This document shows positions 1 through 6,421 of a stretch of DNA of 6,970 nucleotides, piece by piece. Below the pieces are notes generated by a model that searched no databases, had not been told where the DNA came from, and was given only the letters and a program-made list of their open reading frames with translations. Position 1 is the first letter of the stretch, and each line of letters opens with the position of its first letter. Position numbers and translations under genes: made by a program. Origin of the DNA: an uncultured Gemmatimonadota bacterium (lineage in GTDB: Bacteria; Gemmatimonadota; Gemmatimonadetes; Gemmatimonadales; GWC2-71-9); NCBI GenBank assembly GCA_937961295.1, contig CALGOK010000028.1, positions 1 through 6,970 on the forward strand, given 5' to 3'.

Positions 1-343
1 CGGCGGCGTAGCGCGCCCCGATCCGGCCGGCCAGGATCAGCCCCACCAGCACCGGCCCCAGCTCCAGCACGATGCTCTGGGTGACGATCGCCCCCACCAC
101 GTAGATCGGGATGTTGCCGGTGAACTGGTAGCCGGCCTGCAGCGCGGTCACCCCGCCGGCGAACGCGGAGATGAGCAGCACGATGAACAGCGACCCGATG
201 CCGATGTTGTGCGCCTCGGCGAACGTGCGCGGCAGCCACACCTTCGGCTCGGCGAGTCCGCGGCCAATCTCCACGATCAGCGCCGCGAACCGGCCCACCG
301 CGGCGAGGCCGTCGAGCACGAAGCGGCCCGTCCGCTGCTGCAC
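1..343 (-). CDS. mlaE: MlaE/YrbE-family ABC transporter permease, partial (3' end beyond the left edge)
   Basis: Read on the minus strand, about 114 codons give the start of an MlaE (YrbE, DUF140) permease. This is the inner-membrane subunit of the Mla-type ABC system, which moves phospholipids between inner and outer membranes. A short amphipathic N-terminus (QQRTGRFVLDGLAAVGRF) leads to VWLPRTFAEA. Next comes a hydrophobic helix (GSLFIVLLISAFAGGVTALQ), then a YQFTG/IPIYVVGAIV stretch and the conserved ELGPVLVGLILAGRIGARYAA segment near the family's EQxP-like core. The rest of the gene, and probably the ATPase and MCE-domain genes, lie outside the window. The start is uncertain: no ATG exists in this frame upstream, and GTG at 343 is the nearest standard start, without a clear ribosome binding site. 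It diverges from mutY. The family call is firm; the start is weak. Confidence 0.85.
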   Translation of the reverse strand, partial: MQQRTGRFVLDGLAAVGRFAALIVEIGRGLAEPKVWLPRTFAEAHNIGIGSLFIVLLISAFAGGVTALQAGYQFTGNIPIYVVGAIVTQSIVLELGPVLVGLILAGRIGARYAA

Positions 344-415
344 CTGCGCCAGCGCGGCGGCCAGCGGAAGGCCCCCGTGTCCGGTCGGTTCATGTGCATC
401 CCATCTTGGGCGGCA

Positions 416-1090
416 ATGAGGGCCGCGTCCATCCCCGCCGAGACCAGACGCCCGCGGCGGTTCAAGCGCCGGCTGCTGGCGTGGTTCCGGCGCCACGGTC
501 GCGACCTGCCGTGGCGCCGCACCCGCGACCCGTACCACATCCTCGTCTCCGAGGTCATGCTGCAGCAGACCCAGGTGGCCCGGGTCCGCGAATACTGGCC
601 CCGCTTCCTCGCCCGCTTCCCCACCCTCGCCCACCTTGCCGACGCGCGCCCGGCCCGGGTGCGCGAGGCGTGGGCCGGCCTCGGATACTACCGCCGAGCG
701 GCCAACCTGCACCAACTCGCCCGGGAAGTGCGGTCGCACCACGACGGGCAGCTTCCCGCGAGCGCCGCGGCCCTTCGGGCCCTGCCGGGCGTCGGCGCGT
801 ACACCGCCGGCGCGGTCGCCGCGTTCGCGTGGGAGCACAACGAACCGGCCGTCGACACCAATGTCGACCGGGTCCTTCGTCGCGTCTTCCACCCGCGCCT
901 CGGCACCGACGCCGCCGCGCGCCGCCGCCTCGACGCCCTCGCCCGCCGCCTGGTGCCGCGCCGCGGCCCCGATGCCTGGATCACCAACCAGGCGCTGATG
1001 GAACTCGGTGCCCTGGTCTGCACCGCCCGCGTCATGCGCTGCGAGTCATGCCCGGTCAAGCCGGTGTGCAGGACGGGCAGCCGGCGATGA
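416..1090 (+). CDS. mutY: A/G-specific adenine DNA glycosylase MutY, short form without the C-terminal domain
   Basis: Base-excision repair enzyme that removes adenine mispaired with 8-oxoguanine. With the ATG at 416 it has 224 residues. Visible hallmarks are SEVMLQQTQV (44-53) with catalytic Glu46 and the intercalating glutamines, and GLGYY (88-92). The helix-hairpin-helix LPGVGAYTAG (123-132) carries Tyr129, where Ser or Tyr distinguishes MutY from endonuclease III (Lys). VDTNVDRV (146-153) holds catalytic Asp147. The [4Fe-4S] ligands are Cys202, 209, 212 and 218 (C-X6-C-X2-C-X5-C). The protein ends six residues after the last cysteine, so the NUDIX-like 8-oxoG-recognition domain of the roughly 350-residue classical MutY is absent. 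Only 48 bases separate the stop from the convergent gene, so no detached C-terminal piece is hidden there. An ATG at 392 in the same frame is an alternative start; both have only weak ribosome binding sites. Confidence 0.93.
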   Translation: MRAASIPAETRRPRRFKRRLLAWFRRHGRDLPWRRTRDPYHILVSEVMLQQTQVARVREYWPRFLARFPTLAHLADARPARVREAWAGLGYYRRAANLHQLAREVRSHHDGQLPASAAALRALPGVGAYTAGAVAAFAWEHNEPAVDTNVDRVLRRVFHPRLGTDAAARRRLDALARRLVPRRGPDAWITNQALMELGALVCTARVMRCESCPVKPVCRTGSRR

Positions 1091-1093
1091 GGA

Positions 1094-1134
1094 GGACGGA
1101 ACGACGGAGCGACAGTTCCTCCGTCGTTCCGTCC
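1094..1134. terminator. Perfect 16-bp hairpin between convergent genes, probable bidirectional terminator
   Basis: The arms at 1094-1109 and 1119-1134 are exactly complementary over 16 bases, with a 9-base loop (1110-1118). The hairpin begins three bases after the mutY stop and ends four bases before the convergent aminotransferase stop at 1139. That is where a two-way terminator would sit. Neither strand has a T-run after the stem, so it does not match the classical E. coli intrinsic terminator. It could act as a U-less terminator, an RNA 3'-end stabiliser, or a barrier to antisense readthrough. Confidence 0.7.
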
Positions 1135-1138
1135 CCCG

Positions 1139-2350
1139 TCATCCCGTCAGCACGCCCATCGTCCGGTCGAGGTCACCGTCCCGCACGTTGAGGTGCGTGC
1201 TCAGTCGCAGGTACTCGTAGCCGTGTTCCGCGATCCGGCGGGTGCGGATTCGCGCCCGCCCCAGCGTGCGCTGCAATTCCTCGGCGCTCGTCCCGTCCAT
1301 CGTGAACGACACCATCGCCGAACGGTGCGCGGCGCTCCGCGGCGACACCAGCCGCACGCGCGGCGCGGCGGCGAGCCGCTCGAACAGCGCGGTGGCGAGG
1401 CCGCGCACCCGCGCCTCGATCGCCTCGCGGCCGATCGCCTGCTGGAACGCCAGCGCGGCGGCGAGCCCGGCGAACAGCGACTCGTTGAGCGTGCCGGCGT
1501 GCTCGAAGCGGCGCCGGTCCTCCGCCTGCCAGTCGCCCGATGCCACCAGCGGCCAGGTGCCGGCGAGTCGGTCTGGATGGGTGACCAGCAGCCCGGTTCC
1601 CTTCGGAGCCAGCAGCCACTTGTGCGGTGAGGAGGCGTAATAGTCGGCGTCGATCGCGCGGAGGTCGAGCGCCATCATTCCCGGCGGGTGCGCGCCGTCG
1701 ATCACCGACACGATGCCGAGCTCGCGCGCCAGCCGCACCAGGGCCGCCGCGGGCTGGATCAGCCCGGTGGTGAACAGGACGTGGGAGATCGACAGGACCC
1801 GGGTGCGCGGCGTGATCGCCCGGCGCCATGCCTCGACCAGCTCCGCGTCGTCGACCGGATCGAGCGGCGGATCGAAGGTGCGGAGGACCGCCCCGCGGCG
1901 CGCTGCCTGCAACTCCCAGCAGCAGCGCCCGCCGATGTGCTCATGCGTGGTGGTGAGAACCTCGTCGCCGGGCCCGAGGTCGATCCCGTTGGCGACGATG
2001 TTCATCGCCTCGGTGGCATTGCGCACGATCGCCACCGAACCGGGCCATGCGCCGAGGAACGCCTCCAGCCCGGCGTGCAGGGCGTCCATGTCGGGATGCT
2101 CCTGCCCGATCATCCGCTCGAACGCGCGCAGGTGATGGATCGTCGCCTCGAGCACCGGCAGAGGACACGATCCGTAGGTGCCGGTGTTGAGGTGGATGCC
2201 GTCGGTCACGAACTGGTCGGCGATCGCATCCCAGTCGGGCGCGGCGCCCGGGGGGAGCGGCGCGGGCCGCGCGATCGCGGCCCGCGGCAACGCCCCGAAC
2301 CCCGGCAGCAGCGCGGCCAGGGCGACCAGGTCGCGCCGGCTGATGCTCAT
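1139..2350 (-). CDS. Class-V aminotransferase-fold PLP enzyme with Tat-like signal (isopenicillin-N-epimerase / cysteine-desulfurase-like)
   Basis: This 403-residue protein has fold type I, pyridoxal-phosphate dependent, aminotransferase class V (PF00266). After an extended N-terminus come NTGTYGSCP (55-63), RNATEAMN (110-117) and the THEHIGG segment (135-141). SISHVLFTTG (187-196) follows, then VIDGAHPPG (216-224) with the PLP-pairing Asp218. Lys244 in SSPHKWL is the probable Schiff-base lysine. Near the C-terminus LRLSTHLN (381-388) resembles the substrate-binding R-x-S-x-H-x-N of the epimerase/EgtE-like subgroup. The leader (residues 1-28) has SRRD, a hydrophobic run (LVALAALLPGFGAL) and an AIA-type cleavage site, suggesting Tat export of a folded cofactor-bound enzyme. 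The substrate cannot be told from sequence. The ATG overlaps the stop of the preceding gene (ATGA, 2347-2350) and lacks its own ribosome binding site, which indicates translational coupling. It is the last gene of the operon. Confidence 0.88.
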   Translation of the reverse strand: MSISRRDLVALAALLPGFGALPRAAIARPAPLPPGAAPDWDAIADQFVTDGIHLNTGTYGSCPLPVLEATIHHLRAFERMIGQEHPDMDALHAGLEAFLGAWPGSVAIVRNATEAMNIVANGIDLGPGDEVLTTTHEHIGGRCCWELQAARRGAVLRTFDPPLDPVDDAELVEAWRRAITPRTRVLSISHVLFTTGLIQPAAALVRLARELGIVSVIDGAHPPGMMALDLRAIDADYYASSPHKWLLAPKGTGLLVTHPDRLAGTWPLVASGDWQAEDRRRFEHAGTLNESLFAGLAAALAFQQAIGREAIEARVRGLATALFERLAAAPRVRLVSPRSAAHRSAMVSFTMDGTSAEELQRTLGRARIRTRRIAEHGYEYLRLSTHLNVRDGDLDRTMGVLTG

Positions 2351-2802
2351 CCGCGGTAGAGGGCGCCCGCGAGCAGGGCCGCCAGCGCGAGCAGCATCCC
2401 CAGGCTCCCCGTGATCGCGAGCCGCCGGTGGGTCGCGTCGAAGGCCGCCGCCGTCTCGCCGGTCGGCTCCAGCCGCGACAGTCGCGAGGCCGCCGGCATC
2501 GCGCCGAGCAGCGTCACCAGCGCGCCGGCGATTCCGGTGGCCTGCATGGTGCCGAGCCAGGCACCCACCTGGCCGCTCAGCGCACCGTACATCCCGAAGG
2601 TGAGCATCAGCCCGCTCGCGACGCTCACCATCGCCCCGGGTCCCACCAGCATGCGGTAGAGCGCGCCCTGCACCTCGGCGATGCCGCCCCAGTGCGGCCG
2701 TTCCAGCCGCTGCATGGTGGCCCCCGCCACCAGGGTGGCCAGGGCACCGCCGATCCACGCGATGTAGGAGAGGTGGTGCAGGAACCGCCATGTCGCGTTC
2801 AT
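2347..2802 (-). CDS. Small four-helix integral membrane protein, function unknown
   Basis: A 151-residue protein with four predicted membrane helices at roughly residues 8-29 (containing LSYIAWIGGALATL), 52-71, 83-103 and 127-149. A charged loop (RLSRLEPTGETAAAFDATHRR, about 107-127) lies between helices three and four. An early HH pair (residues 9-10) and a Trp-x-Gly in helix 1 recall small CopD/DUF2269-like membrane proteins, but I do not claim membership. The start at ATG 2802 is supported by a strong purine-rich ribosome binding site (GGGAGG, four bases upstream) and by the ATGA overlap with the DUF2203 gene. The same frame stays open upstream as an overlap artefact. It ends in another ATGA overlap with the PLP-enzyme gene. 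Its place between a soluble DUF2203 protein and a possibly exported enzyme gives no firm functional clue. Confidence 0.8.
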   Translation of the reverse strand: MNATWRFLHHLSYIAWIGGALATLVAGATMQRLERPHWGGIAEVQGALYRMLVGPGAMVSVASGLMLTFGMYGALSGQVGAWLGTMQATGIAGALVTLLGAMPAASRLSRLEPTGETAAAFDATHRRLAITGSLGMLLALAALLAGALYRG

Positions 2803-3224
2803 CGCCCCTCCCGTGCCATGAACGCGTCGTCGAGCGGCTGCCGCCCGGCGAACCCCGCCTCCATCTCGTGCCAGTGCGCCACCTCGACCTCGCCGCGGCG
2901 CCAGCAGAGGCACACCACCCGCCCGTCGTGCTCGGCCGGGAAGTCCACCAGCCCCTGGTCGAAGTCGCGGAAGAGGCAGCCCACCTGCTCCAGCTCGTCG
3001 AGGCACGACTCGATCTCGCCGGCGAGGCGACCCACCTCGAGCCGGGCCTCGCGCGCCGCGACCGTCTCGTCGCTGGCATCGGCGTCCGCCTGGGCGAGTT
3101 CGTACGACGTGACCGCGGCACGCCACACCGCGTGCAGCCGCACCAGGTCATCGACCACGCGCGTCACCAGCGGCAGCGTCGCATTGGCGCTCTCGGGGGT
3201 GAACAGCCGGCGGTGTCGTGTCAT
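2799..3224 (-). CDS. DUF2203 family protein
   Basis: This 141-residue soluble protein matches the DUF2203 pattern (PF09969). It opens with RLFTPESANATLPLVTRVVDDL (6-27), followed by a predicted long helical, coiled-coil-like region rich in Ala, Glu and Arg (about 28-80). The conserved C-terminal half runs VGCLFRDFDQGLVDFPAEHDG (81-101), then RVVCLCWRRGE (102-112) and a final AHWHEMEAGFAGRQPL (116-131). The conserved Cys, His and acidic residues there look like a binding or catalytic site, but no biochemical role is established that I know of. The ATG at 3224 has a good ribosome binding site (GGGAG, five bases upstream) and overlaps the patatin stop as ATGA. The stop in turn overlaps the membrane-protein start. 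Family recognition is strong; function is unknown. Confidence 0.85.
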   Translation of the reverse strand: MTRHRRLFTPESANATLPLVTRVVDDLVRLHAVWRAAVTSYELAQADADASDETVAAREARLEVGRLAGEIESCLDELEQVGCLFRDFDQGLVDFPAEHDGRVVCLCWRRGEVEVAHWHEMEAGFAGRQPLDDAFMAREGR

Positions 3225-4048
3225 CCCAGCTCCCTCAGTGCATTGCGCATCGCGCGCTCGCCAGCGCGCCCGTACTCGCCGATCCGCTCCACGGCGAACG
3301 TGGCGCCACGATCGCTGGTCGGCCGGATCCACAGCAGCGGCGGCAGCCCGGGCCGCGTCTCCCAGCGCTCCCGCAGGAGCGCCGTGGTGCCGGCCATCAG
3401 CCAGCCGACGGCCGTGTCGGAGGCCGCCAGCAGCGGGGGGGGCTGCTCCACCCGCTCGCCGAGTTCGTCGAAACCCGGCCCCACGTCGATCGCGATCACC
3501 AGGTCGCAATCCACCGCCTCGGCGGTCGGCAGCGGCAGCGGTGCGCGCAGCCCGCCGTCGTAGAACGCCCGGCCATTGACCTCGACCGCCCGGAAGTATG
3601 GCGGCAGGGCACACGATGCCAGGAGCACGTCGATCTGCGGCGCGTCCTCGCCGAGTGCGCCGAACGCCACGGTCTCGCCGGTGTCGCGCTCCACCGCGGT
3701 GACGGTGCACGGTGCCGCCAGGTCGCCGAAGCTCCGCACCGGCACCAGCCGCTCGACCACCTCGCGGAACACCTCGGTGCGGAACACCGCCGGTGCCCAG
3801 AATCCCTTCACCACCGCCCACGGTTCGCGCTGCAGCACGTCGTCGCGCTCGATGGTGGAGAACTCCTCCAGCAATCCGGCGGGGTCGGCGCCGGCGGCAA
3901 GCGCCGCCGCCACCACCGACCCCATCGACGTGCCGATCCAGTGGACCGGCGCGATGCCGGCCTCGCGAAGCGCCAGCGCGGCGCCCGCGTGCGCCGCGGC
4001 CTTGGCGCCGCCGCCGCCCATCACCAACGCCACGCGCGGACCCGTCAC
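3221..4048 (-). CDS. Patatin-like phospholipase (RssA/NTE-type)
   Basis: A 275-residue serine acyl hydrolase of the patatin family (PF01734) with a Ser-Asp dyad. The oxyanion loop is GGGGAK (11-16), the nucleophile elbow GTSMG (39-43) carries Ser41, and the catalytic aspartate is Asp164 in DGG (164-166). Pro-rich ALPPYF (147-152) and DLVIAIDVG (182-190) are typical of the fold. There is no signal peptide or membrane helix, so it should act in the cytoplasm or at the inner leaflet, releasing fatty acids from phospholipids or related esters. After GGGGAK the common Gly-x-x-His reads AAAH. The start is GTG at 4048, inside a GTGA overlap with the thioesterase stop; a GGGAG lies about 11 bases upstream. 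An eight-base homopolymer (3435-3442) encodes Pro203-205, a possible slippage site. The downstream DUF2203 gene is coupled by ATGA. Confidence 0.92.
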   Translation of the reverse strand: MTGPRVALVMGGGGAKAAAHAGAALALREAGIAPVHWIGTSMGSVVAAALAAGADPAGLLEEFSTIERDDVLQREPWAVVKGFWAPAVFRTEVFREVVERLVPVRSFGDLAAPCTVTAVERDTGETVAFGALGEDAPQIDVLLASCALPPYFRAVEVNGRAFYDGGLRAPLPLPTAEAVDCDLVIAIDVGPGFDELGERVEQPPPLLAASDTAVGWLMAGTTALLRERWETRPGLPPLLWIRPTSDRGATFAVERIGEYGRAGERAMRNALRELG

Positions 4049-4509
4049 CGCTCGCTGTGCTCCCGGCGGTAGCGCTCGGCGGCATCGTAGCGCGCCTGCT
4101 CCTCGGCGTTCCCCGGCATGATCCGCGGCACCCGCTTGGGTCGGCCGTAATCGTCGATCGCCACGAACACCAGCCGCGCCGTGTGCGTGTTCCGCCGCTC
4201 ACCGGTGCTCGGCTTCTCCGCATACACGTCGACGGTGATGTCCATCGACGAGTTGCCCACGTATTCCACCTGCGCCACGCACGTGACCAGCGATCCCATC
4301 GGGATCCGGTCGCGGAAGTCGACCCGGTGGATCGACGCGGTCACCGCCGGCCCGCCCGCGTGGCGGATGGCCGCGATGGCGGCGGCCTGGTCGACCATCG
4401 CCATGATCTCGCCGCCGAACAGGTCGCCGAGGATGTTGGCCATGTGCGGCATGACGAGCGTGGAGATCTCGCCGCGCGAGTGGGACATGGGACGGGAGTC
4501 AGGTGTCAC
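4045..4509 (-). CDS. Hotdog-fold acyl-CoA thioesterase (YciA/BFIT-type)
   Basis: A single-hotdog thioesterase of 154 residues that hydrolyses acyl-CoA to free acid and CoA. The signature NILGDLFGGEIMAMVDQAA (25-43) contains Asn25, the Gly-Asp-x-Phe-Gly-Gly turn and Asp40, corresponding to the catalytic helix of YciA-like enzymes. ASIHRVDFRDRIPMGSLV (58-75) is the conserved central strand region, and EYVGNSSMDITVDVYAE (82-98) follows. A charged C-terminal tail (about 133-154) extends beyond the core. It is the first gene of a five-gene operon. The start is uncertain: GTG at 4509 has no strong ribosome binding site, and ATG at 4488 (Met8) would also leave the whole domain intact. Its stop overlaps the patatin start as GTGA. 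Pairing an acyl-CoA thioesterase with a lipid acyl hydrolase suggests shared acyl-chain metabolism (inference). Confidence 0.9.
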   Translation of the reverse strand: MTPDSRPMSHSRGEISTLVMPHMANILGDLFGGEIMAMVDQAAAIAAIRHAGGPAVTASIHRVDFRDRIPMGSLVTCVAQVEYVGNSSMDITVDVYAEKPSTGERRNTHTARLVFVAIDDYGRPKRVPRIMPGNAEEQARYDAAERYRREHSER

Positions 4510-4527
4510 GGCAGCATCCGTTCATTG

Positions 4528-4628
4528 GCGACGGGCGAGGGGCGAAGGGCGATGCATGCCGGGATCGACGATCACCGGCGCGATGTCGTGGCGTGACCGC
4601 CCCTCGCCCTTCGCCCCTCGCCCGTCGC
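4528..4628. repeat. 25-bp perfect inverted repeat made of NGGGCGA units, with structured 51-base loop
   Basis: The arms 4528-4552 and 4604-4628 are exact reverse complements over 25 bases. Each arm consists mostly of three 7-bp units of form NGGGCGA (4532-4538, 4539-4545, 4546-4552; mirrored on the right). The 51-base loop contains its own stem (4558-4566 with 4570-4579: GCCGG+GATC against GATC+A+CCGGC, with one bulged A). It fills most of the 121-bp spacer between nadE and the thioesterase gene, both on the minus strand. No T-run follows on either strand, and I see no coding potential. It could be a terminator or attenuator, an RNA-stabilising element, or a member of a dispersed REP/BIME-like palindromic family. 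Confidence 0.85.
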
Positions 4629-4630
4629 AT

Positions 4631-6421
4631 TCAGTAGTCCACCGGCCTCAGGTAGTAATCACCGATCGCGGTCGCCGAGAGCATTGCCACGCTCGGCAGC
4701 CGCCGCTTCCAGTGCGTCGCGTCGAGCCGGCCGCGCACCAGCGCGAGTTCCTCCGCAGTGAAACCCGCGGACAGGATCGCGCGCTCGTCGTGGCCGTGCA
4801 GGATCAGGTCGAGGATCGCGTCGGCCCGGGCGTACGTGATCCCGAAGTCCGCCTCGTCGGTCTGGTCGGCGATCAGGTCGGCGCTGGCCGGCTTGGCGAC
4901 GATCGCCTCGGGCACCCCCCGGAGCCGGGCCAGCCCCCACGCCTGGGCATTGAACAGGTCGCCGATCGGGTTCACTGGCGGCGAGTCGTCGGCGTGCCAC
5001 GTGAAGTATCCGAGCAGGCGCTCGCTCTTGTTGCCGGTGCCGATCGGCAGCGCGCCGAGCGCCGCCGAGAGGTCGAACAGCGTGATCATCCGCACCCGCG
5101 CCATGACGTTGCCGAGTCGCGCGGGGCTGGGCTGCTCGCCAGCGGCGCTCGCATACCCATCCACCGCCGCGGAGATGTCGACGGTGCGCTCCACGATGCC
5201 GAGCGATTCGGTCACCAGCCGGCCGTGCGCGAGCGACTCGGGACTCGACGTGCGGTACGGCATCCGCACCCCGATCACGTTCTCGGGCCCGAGCGCCTCC
5301 GCCGCGAGCCACGCCACCACCGCCGAGTCGACGCCCCCGGACACCCCCACGATCGCGCGCGCGAAGCCGCGGCGGCGGATCACCTCGTCGCGCAGGAACT
5401 CCACCAGCCAGCGGCGGGTGAGCTGCGGATCGATCGCGAGTTGCGGTGTCGGGGCGGGAAGGCGGCTCGCGGGCGGCCGCTGCCGCGCCGGCGCGGCGGG
5501 ATCCGGCAGCGGCCCCCCCTCCGGCATCGCCGCACGGAGCCTCGCGCGCTCGAGCGATTCGATCAGGTGCGGCAGCCGCAGCTCGAGGTCGGCCAGCAGC
5601 GGCGACAGCGAGCGCTGCCGGACGATCTCGTCGAGGTTGATGGTGTGCTGCACCACCGCGTCCTCGAACAGCGGCGCGCGCACCAGCACGTCGCCATCGG
5701 GGCCGACCAGCAGCGAGCCGCCGGGAAAGCCCTTGCCGCCCTCGAAGCCCACCAGCTGGCTCATGGCCACGAACGTGCCGTGTTCGCCCGCCATCTCGCG
5801 CGCCAGCCGTTCCCAGCGCGCCAGCGAGCCCGGCTGGCCCGGATGCAGCGGGTCGGGTGCCAGGCCGCGCGCCGGGCTGGCGGAGACCACCGCCAGCAGC
5901 TGGGCGCCGTCGACCGCCGCGATCGTTCCCATCAGCGAGTGCCAGGCGTCCTCGCACACCAGCATCGCCACGCGCCCGCAGCGGGCGTCGAAGGCACGGA
6001 CGTCGCGACCCGCCTCGACGAACCGCTCCTCGTCGAACACGCCGTACGTCGGCAGGAACACCTTGCGGTGCACATGCCGCACGCCGGCATCGTCGCCGCC
6101 GAGCGCGGCCCAGAGCGCGGCGTTGTGGAGCCGCTCGTCCCAGATTTCGTAGAAGCCGAGGCAGATCTCGATCGGCGGCGCGCCGGCGCGCGCGTGGCGC
6201 TCGACCAGCTCGTCGAAGAGCTCACCGGCGCTGCGGGCGTGCTCGCGCACGCCGCCCTCGAGGAAGTACCCGGTGAGGATCGCCTCGGGCAGGATCAGCA
6301 CGTCGGGCGGTTCCGGCGCCGCCGCCACCGAGCGGAAGACCGCCTCGAGCCGATCGAGGTTGTCCGCGCGGCGCCCCTTGGCGGGGCGGAACTGGCACAG
6401 GGCGACCGTGACGGGACGCAT
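4631..6421 (-). CDS. nadE: Glutamine-dependent NAD+ synthetase (nitrilase amidase fused to NadE)
   Basis: This 596-residue enzyme makes NAD+ from deamido-NAD+ with ATP, using ammonia released from glutamine. The N-terminal CN-hydrolase domain (about 1-265) shows the Glu-Lys-Cys triad: Glu46 in LPEAILTGYF, Lys120 in HRKVFLPTYGVFDE and Cys156 in LVCEDAWHS. A low-complexity Pro/Ala/Arg linker (about 298-328) leads to the synthetase domain (about 330-596). That domain has the PP-loop SGGVDS (361-366), VIGVRMPYRTSSPES (382-396), GTGNKSERLLGYFT (461-474), NPIGDLFNAQ (484-493) and KPASADLIADQTDEADFG (510-527). Length and order fit the two-domain form, so no separate amidotransferase subunit is needed. 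The start at ATG 6421 has only a weak ribosome binding site. It diverges from the 6480 gene across 58 bases and is followed by the inverted repeat at 4528-4628, which likely separates it from the operon downstream. Confidence 0.95.
   Translation of the reverse strand: MRPVTVALCQFRPAKGRRADNLDRLEAVFRSVAAAPEPPDVLILPEAILTGYFLEGGVREHARSAGELFDELVERHARAGAPPIEICLGFYEIWDERLHNAALWAALGGDDAGVRHVHRKVFLPTYGVFDEERFVEAGRDVRAFDARCGRVAMLVCEDAWHSLMGTIAAVDGAQLLAVVSASPARGLAPDPLHPGQPGSLARWERLAREMAGEHGTFVAMSQLVGFEGGKGFPGGSLLVGPDGDVLVRAPLFEDAVVQHTINLDEIVRQRSLSPLLADLELRLPHLIESLERARLRAAMPEGGPLPDPAAPARQRPPASRLPAPTPQLAIDPQLTRRWLVEFLRDEVIRRRGFARAIVGVSGGVDSAVVAWLAAEALGPENVIGVRMPYRTSSPESLAHGRLVTESLGIVERTVDISAAVDGYASAAGEQPSPARLGNVMARVRMITLFDLSAALGALPIGTGNKSERLLGYFTWHADDSPPVNPIGDLFNAQAWGLARLRGVPEAIVAKPASADLIADQTDEADFGITYARADAILDLILHGHDERAILSAGFTAEELALVRGRLDATHWKRRLPSVAMLSATAIGDYYLRPVDY

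Noticed and set aside
209..415. Upstream extension of the mutY frame from 209.
   Set aside because: It overlaps the permease coding region on the other strand and has no family similarity. MutY homology begins after the ATG at 416.
394..1191. A 265-residue plus-strand frame overlapping mutY.
   Set aside because: It is a Pro/Arg-rich shadow frame of mutY with no recognisable domain.
2351..3151. N-terminal extension of the PLP-enzyme frame up to 3151.
   Set aside because: It runs through the membrane-protein and DUF2203 genes out of their frames and is Arg/Gly-rich. The ATG at 2350 with the ATGA overlap is the sensible start.
3225..4223. N-terminal extension of the DUF2203 frame up to 4223.
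   Set aside because: It overlaps the patatin gene antiframe. The ATG at 3224 has a good ribosome binding site and starts directly at the conserved domain.
4510..4630. The spacer as a possible CRISPR or mobile insertion.
   Set aside because: The heptamers are contiguous with no unique spacers, and no target-site duplication or transposase is visible. It is kept only as an inverted repeat.
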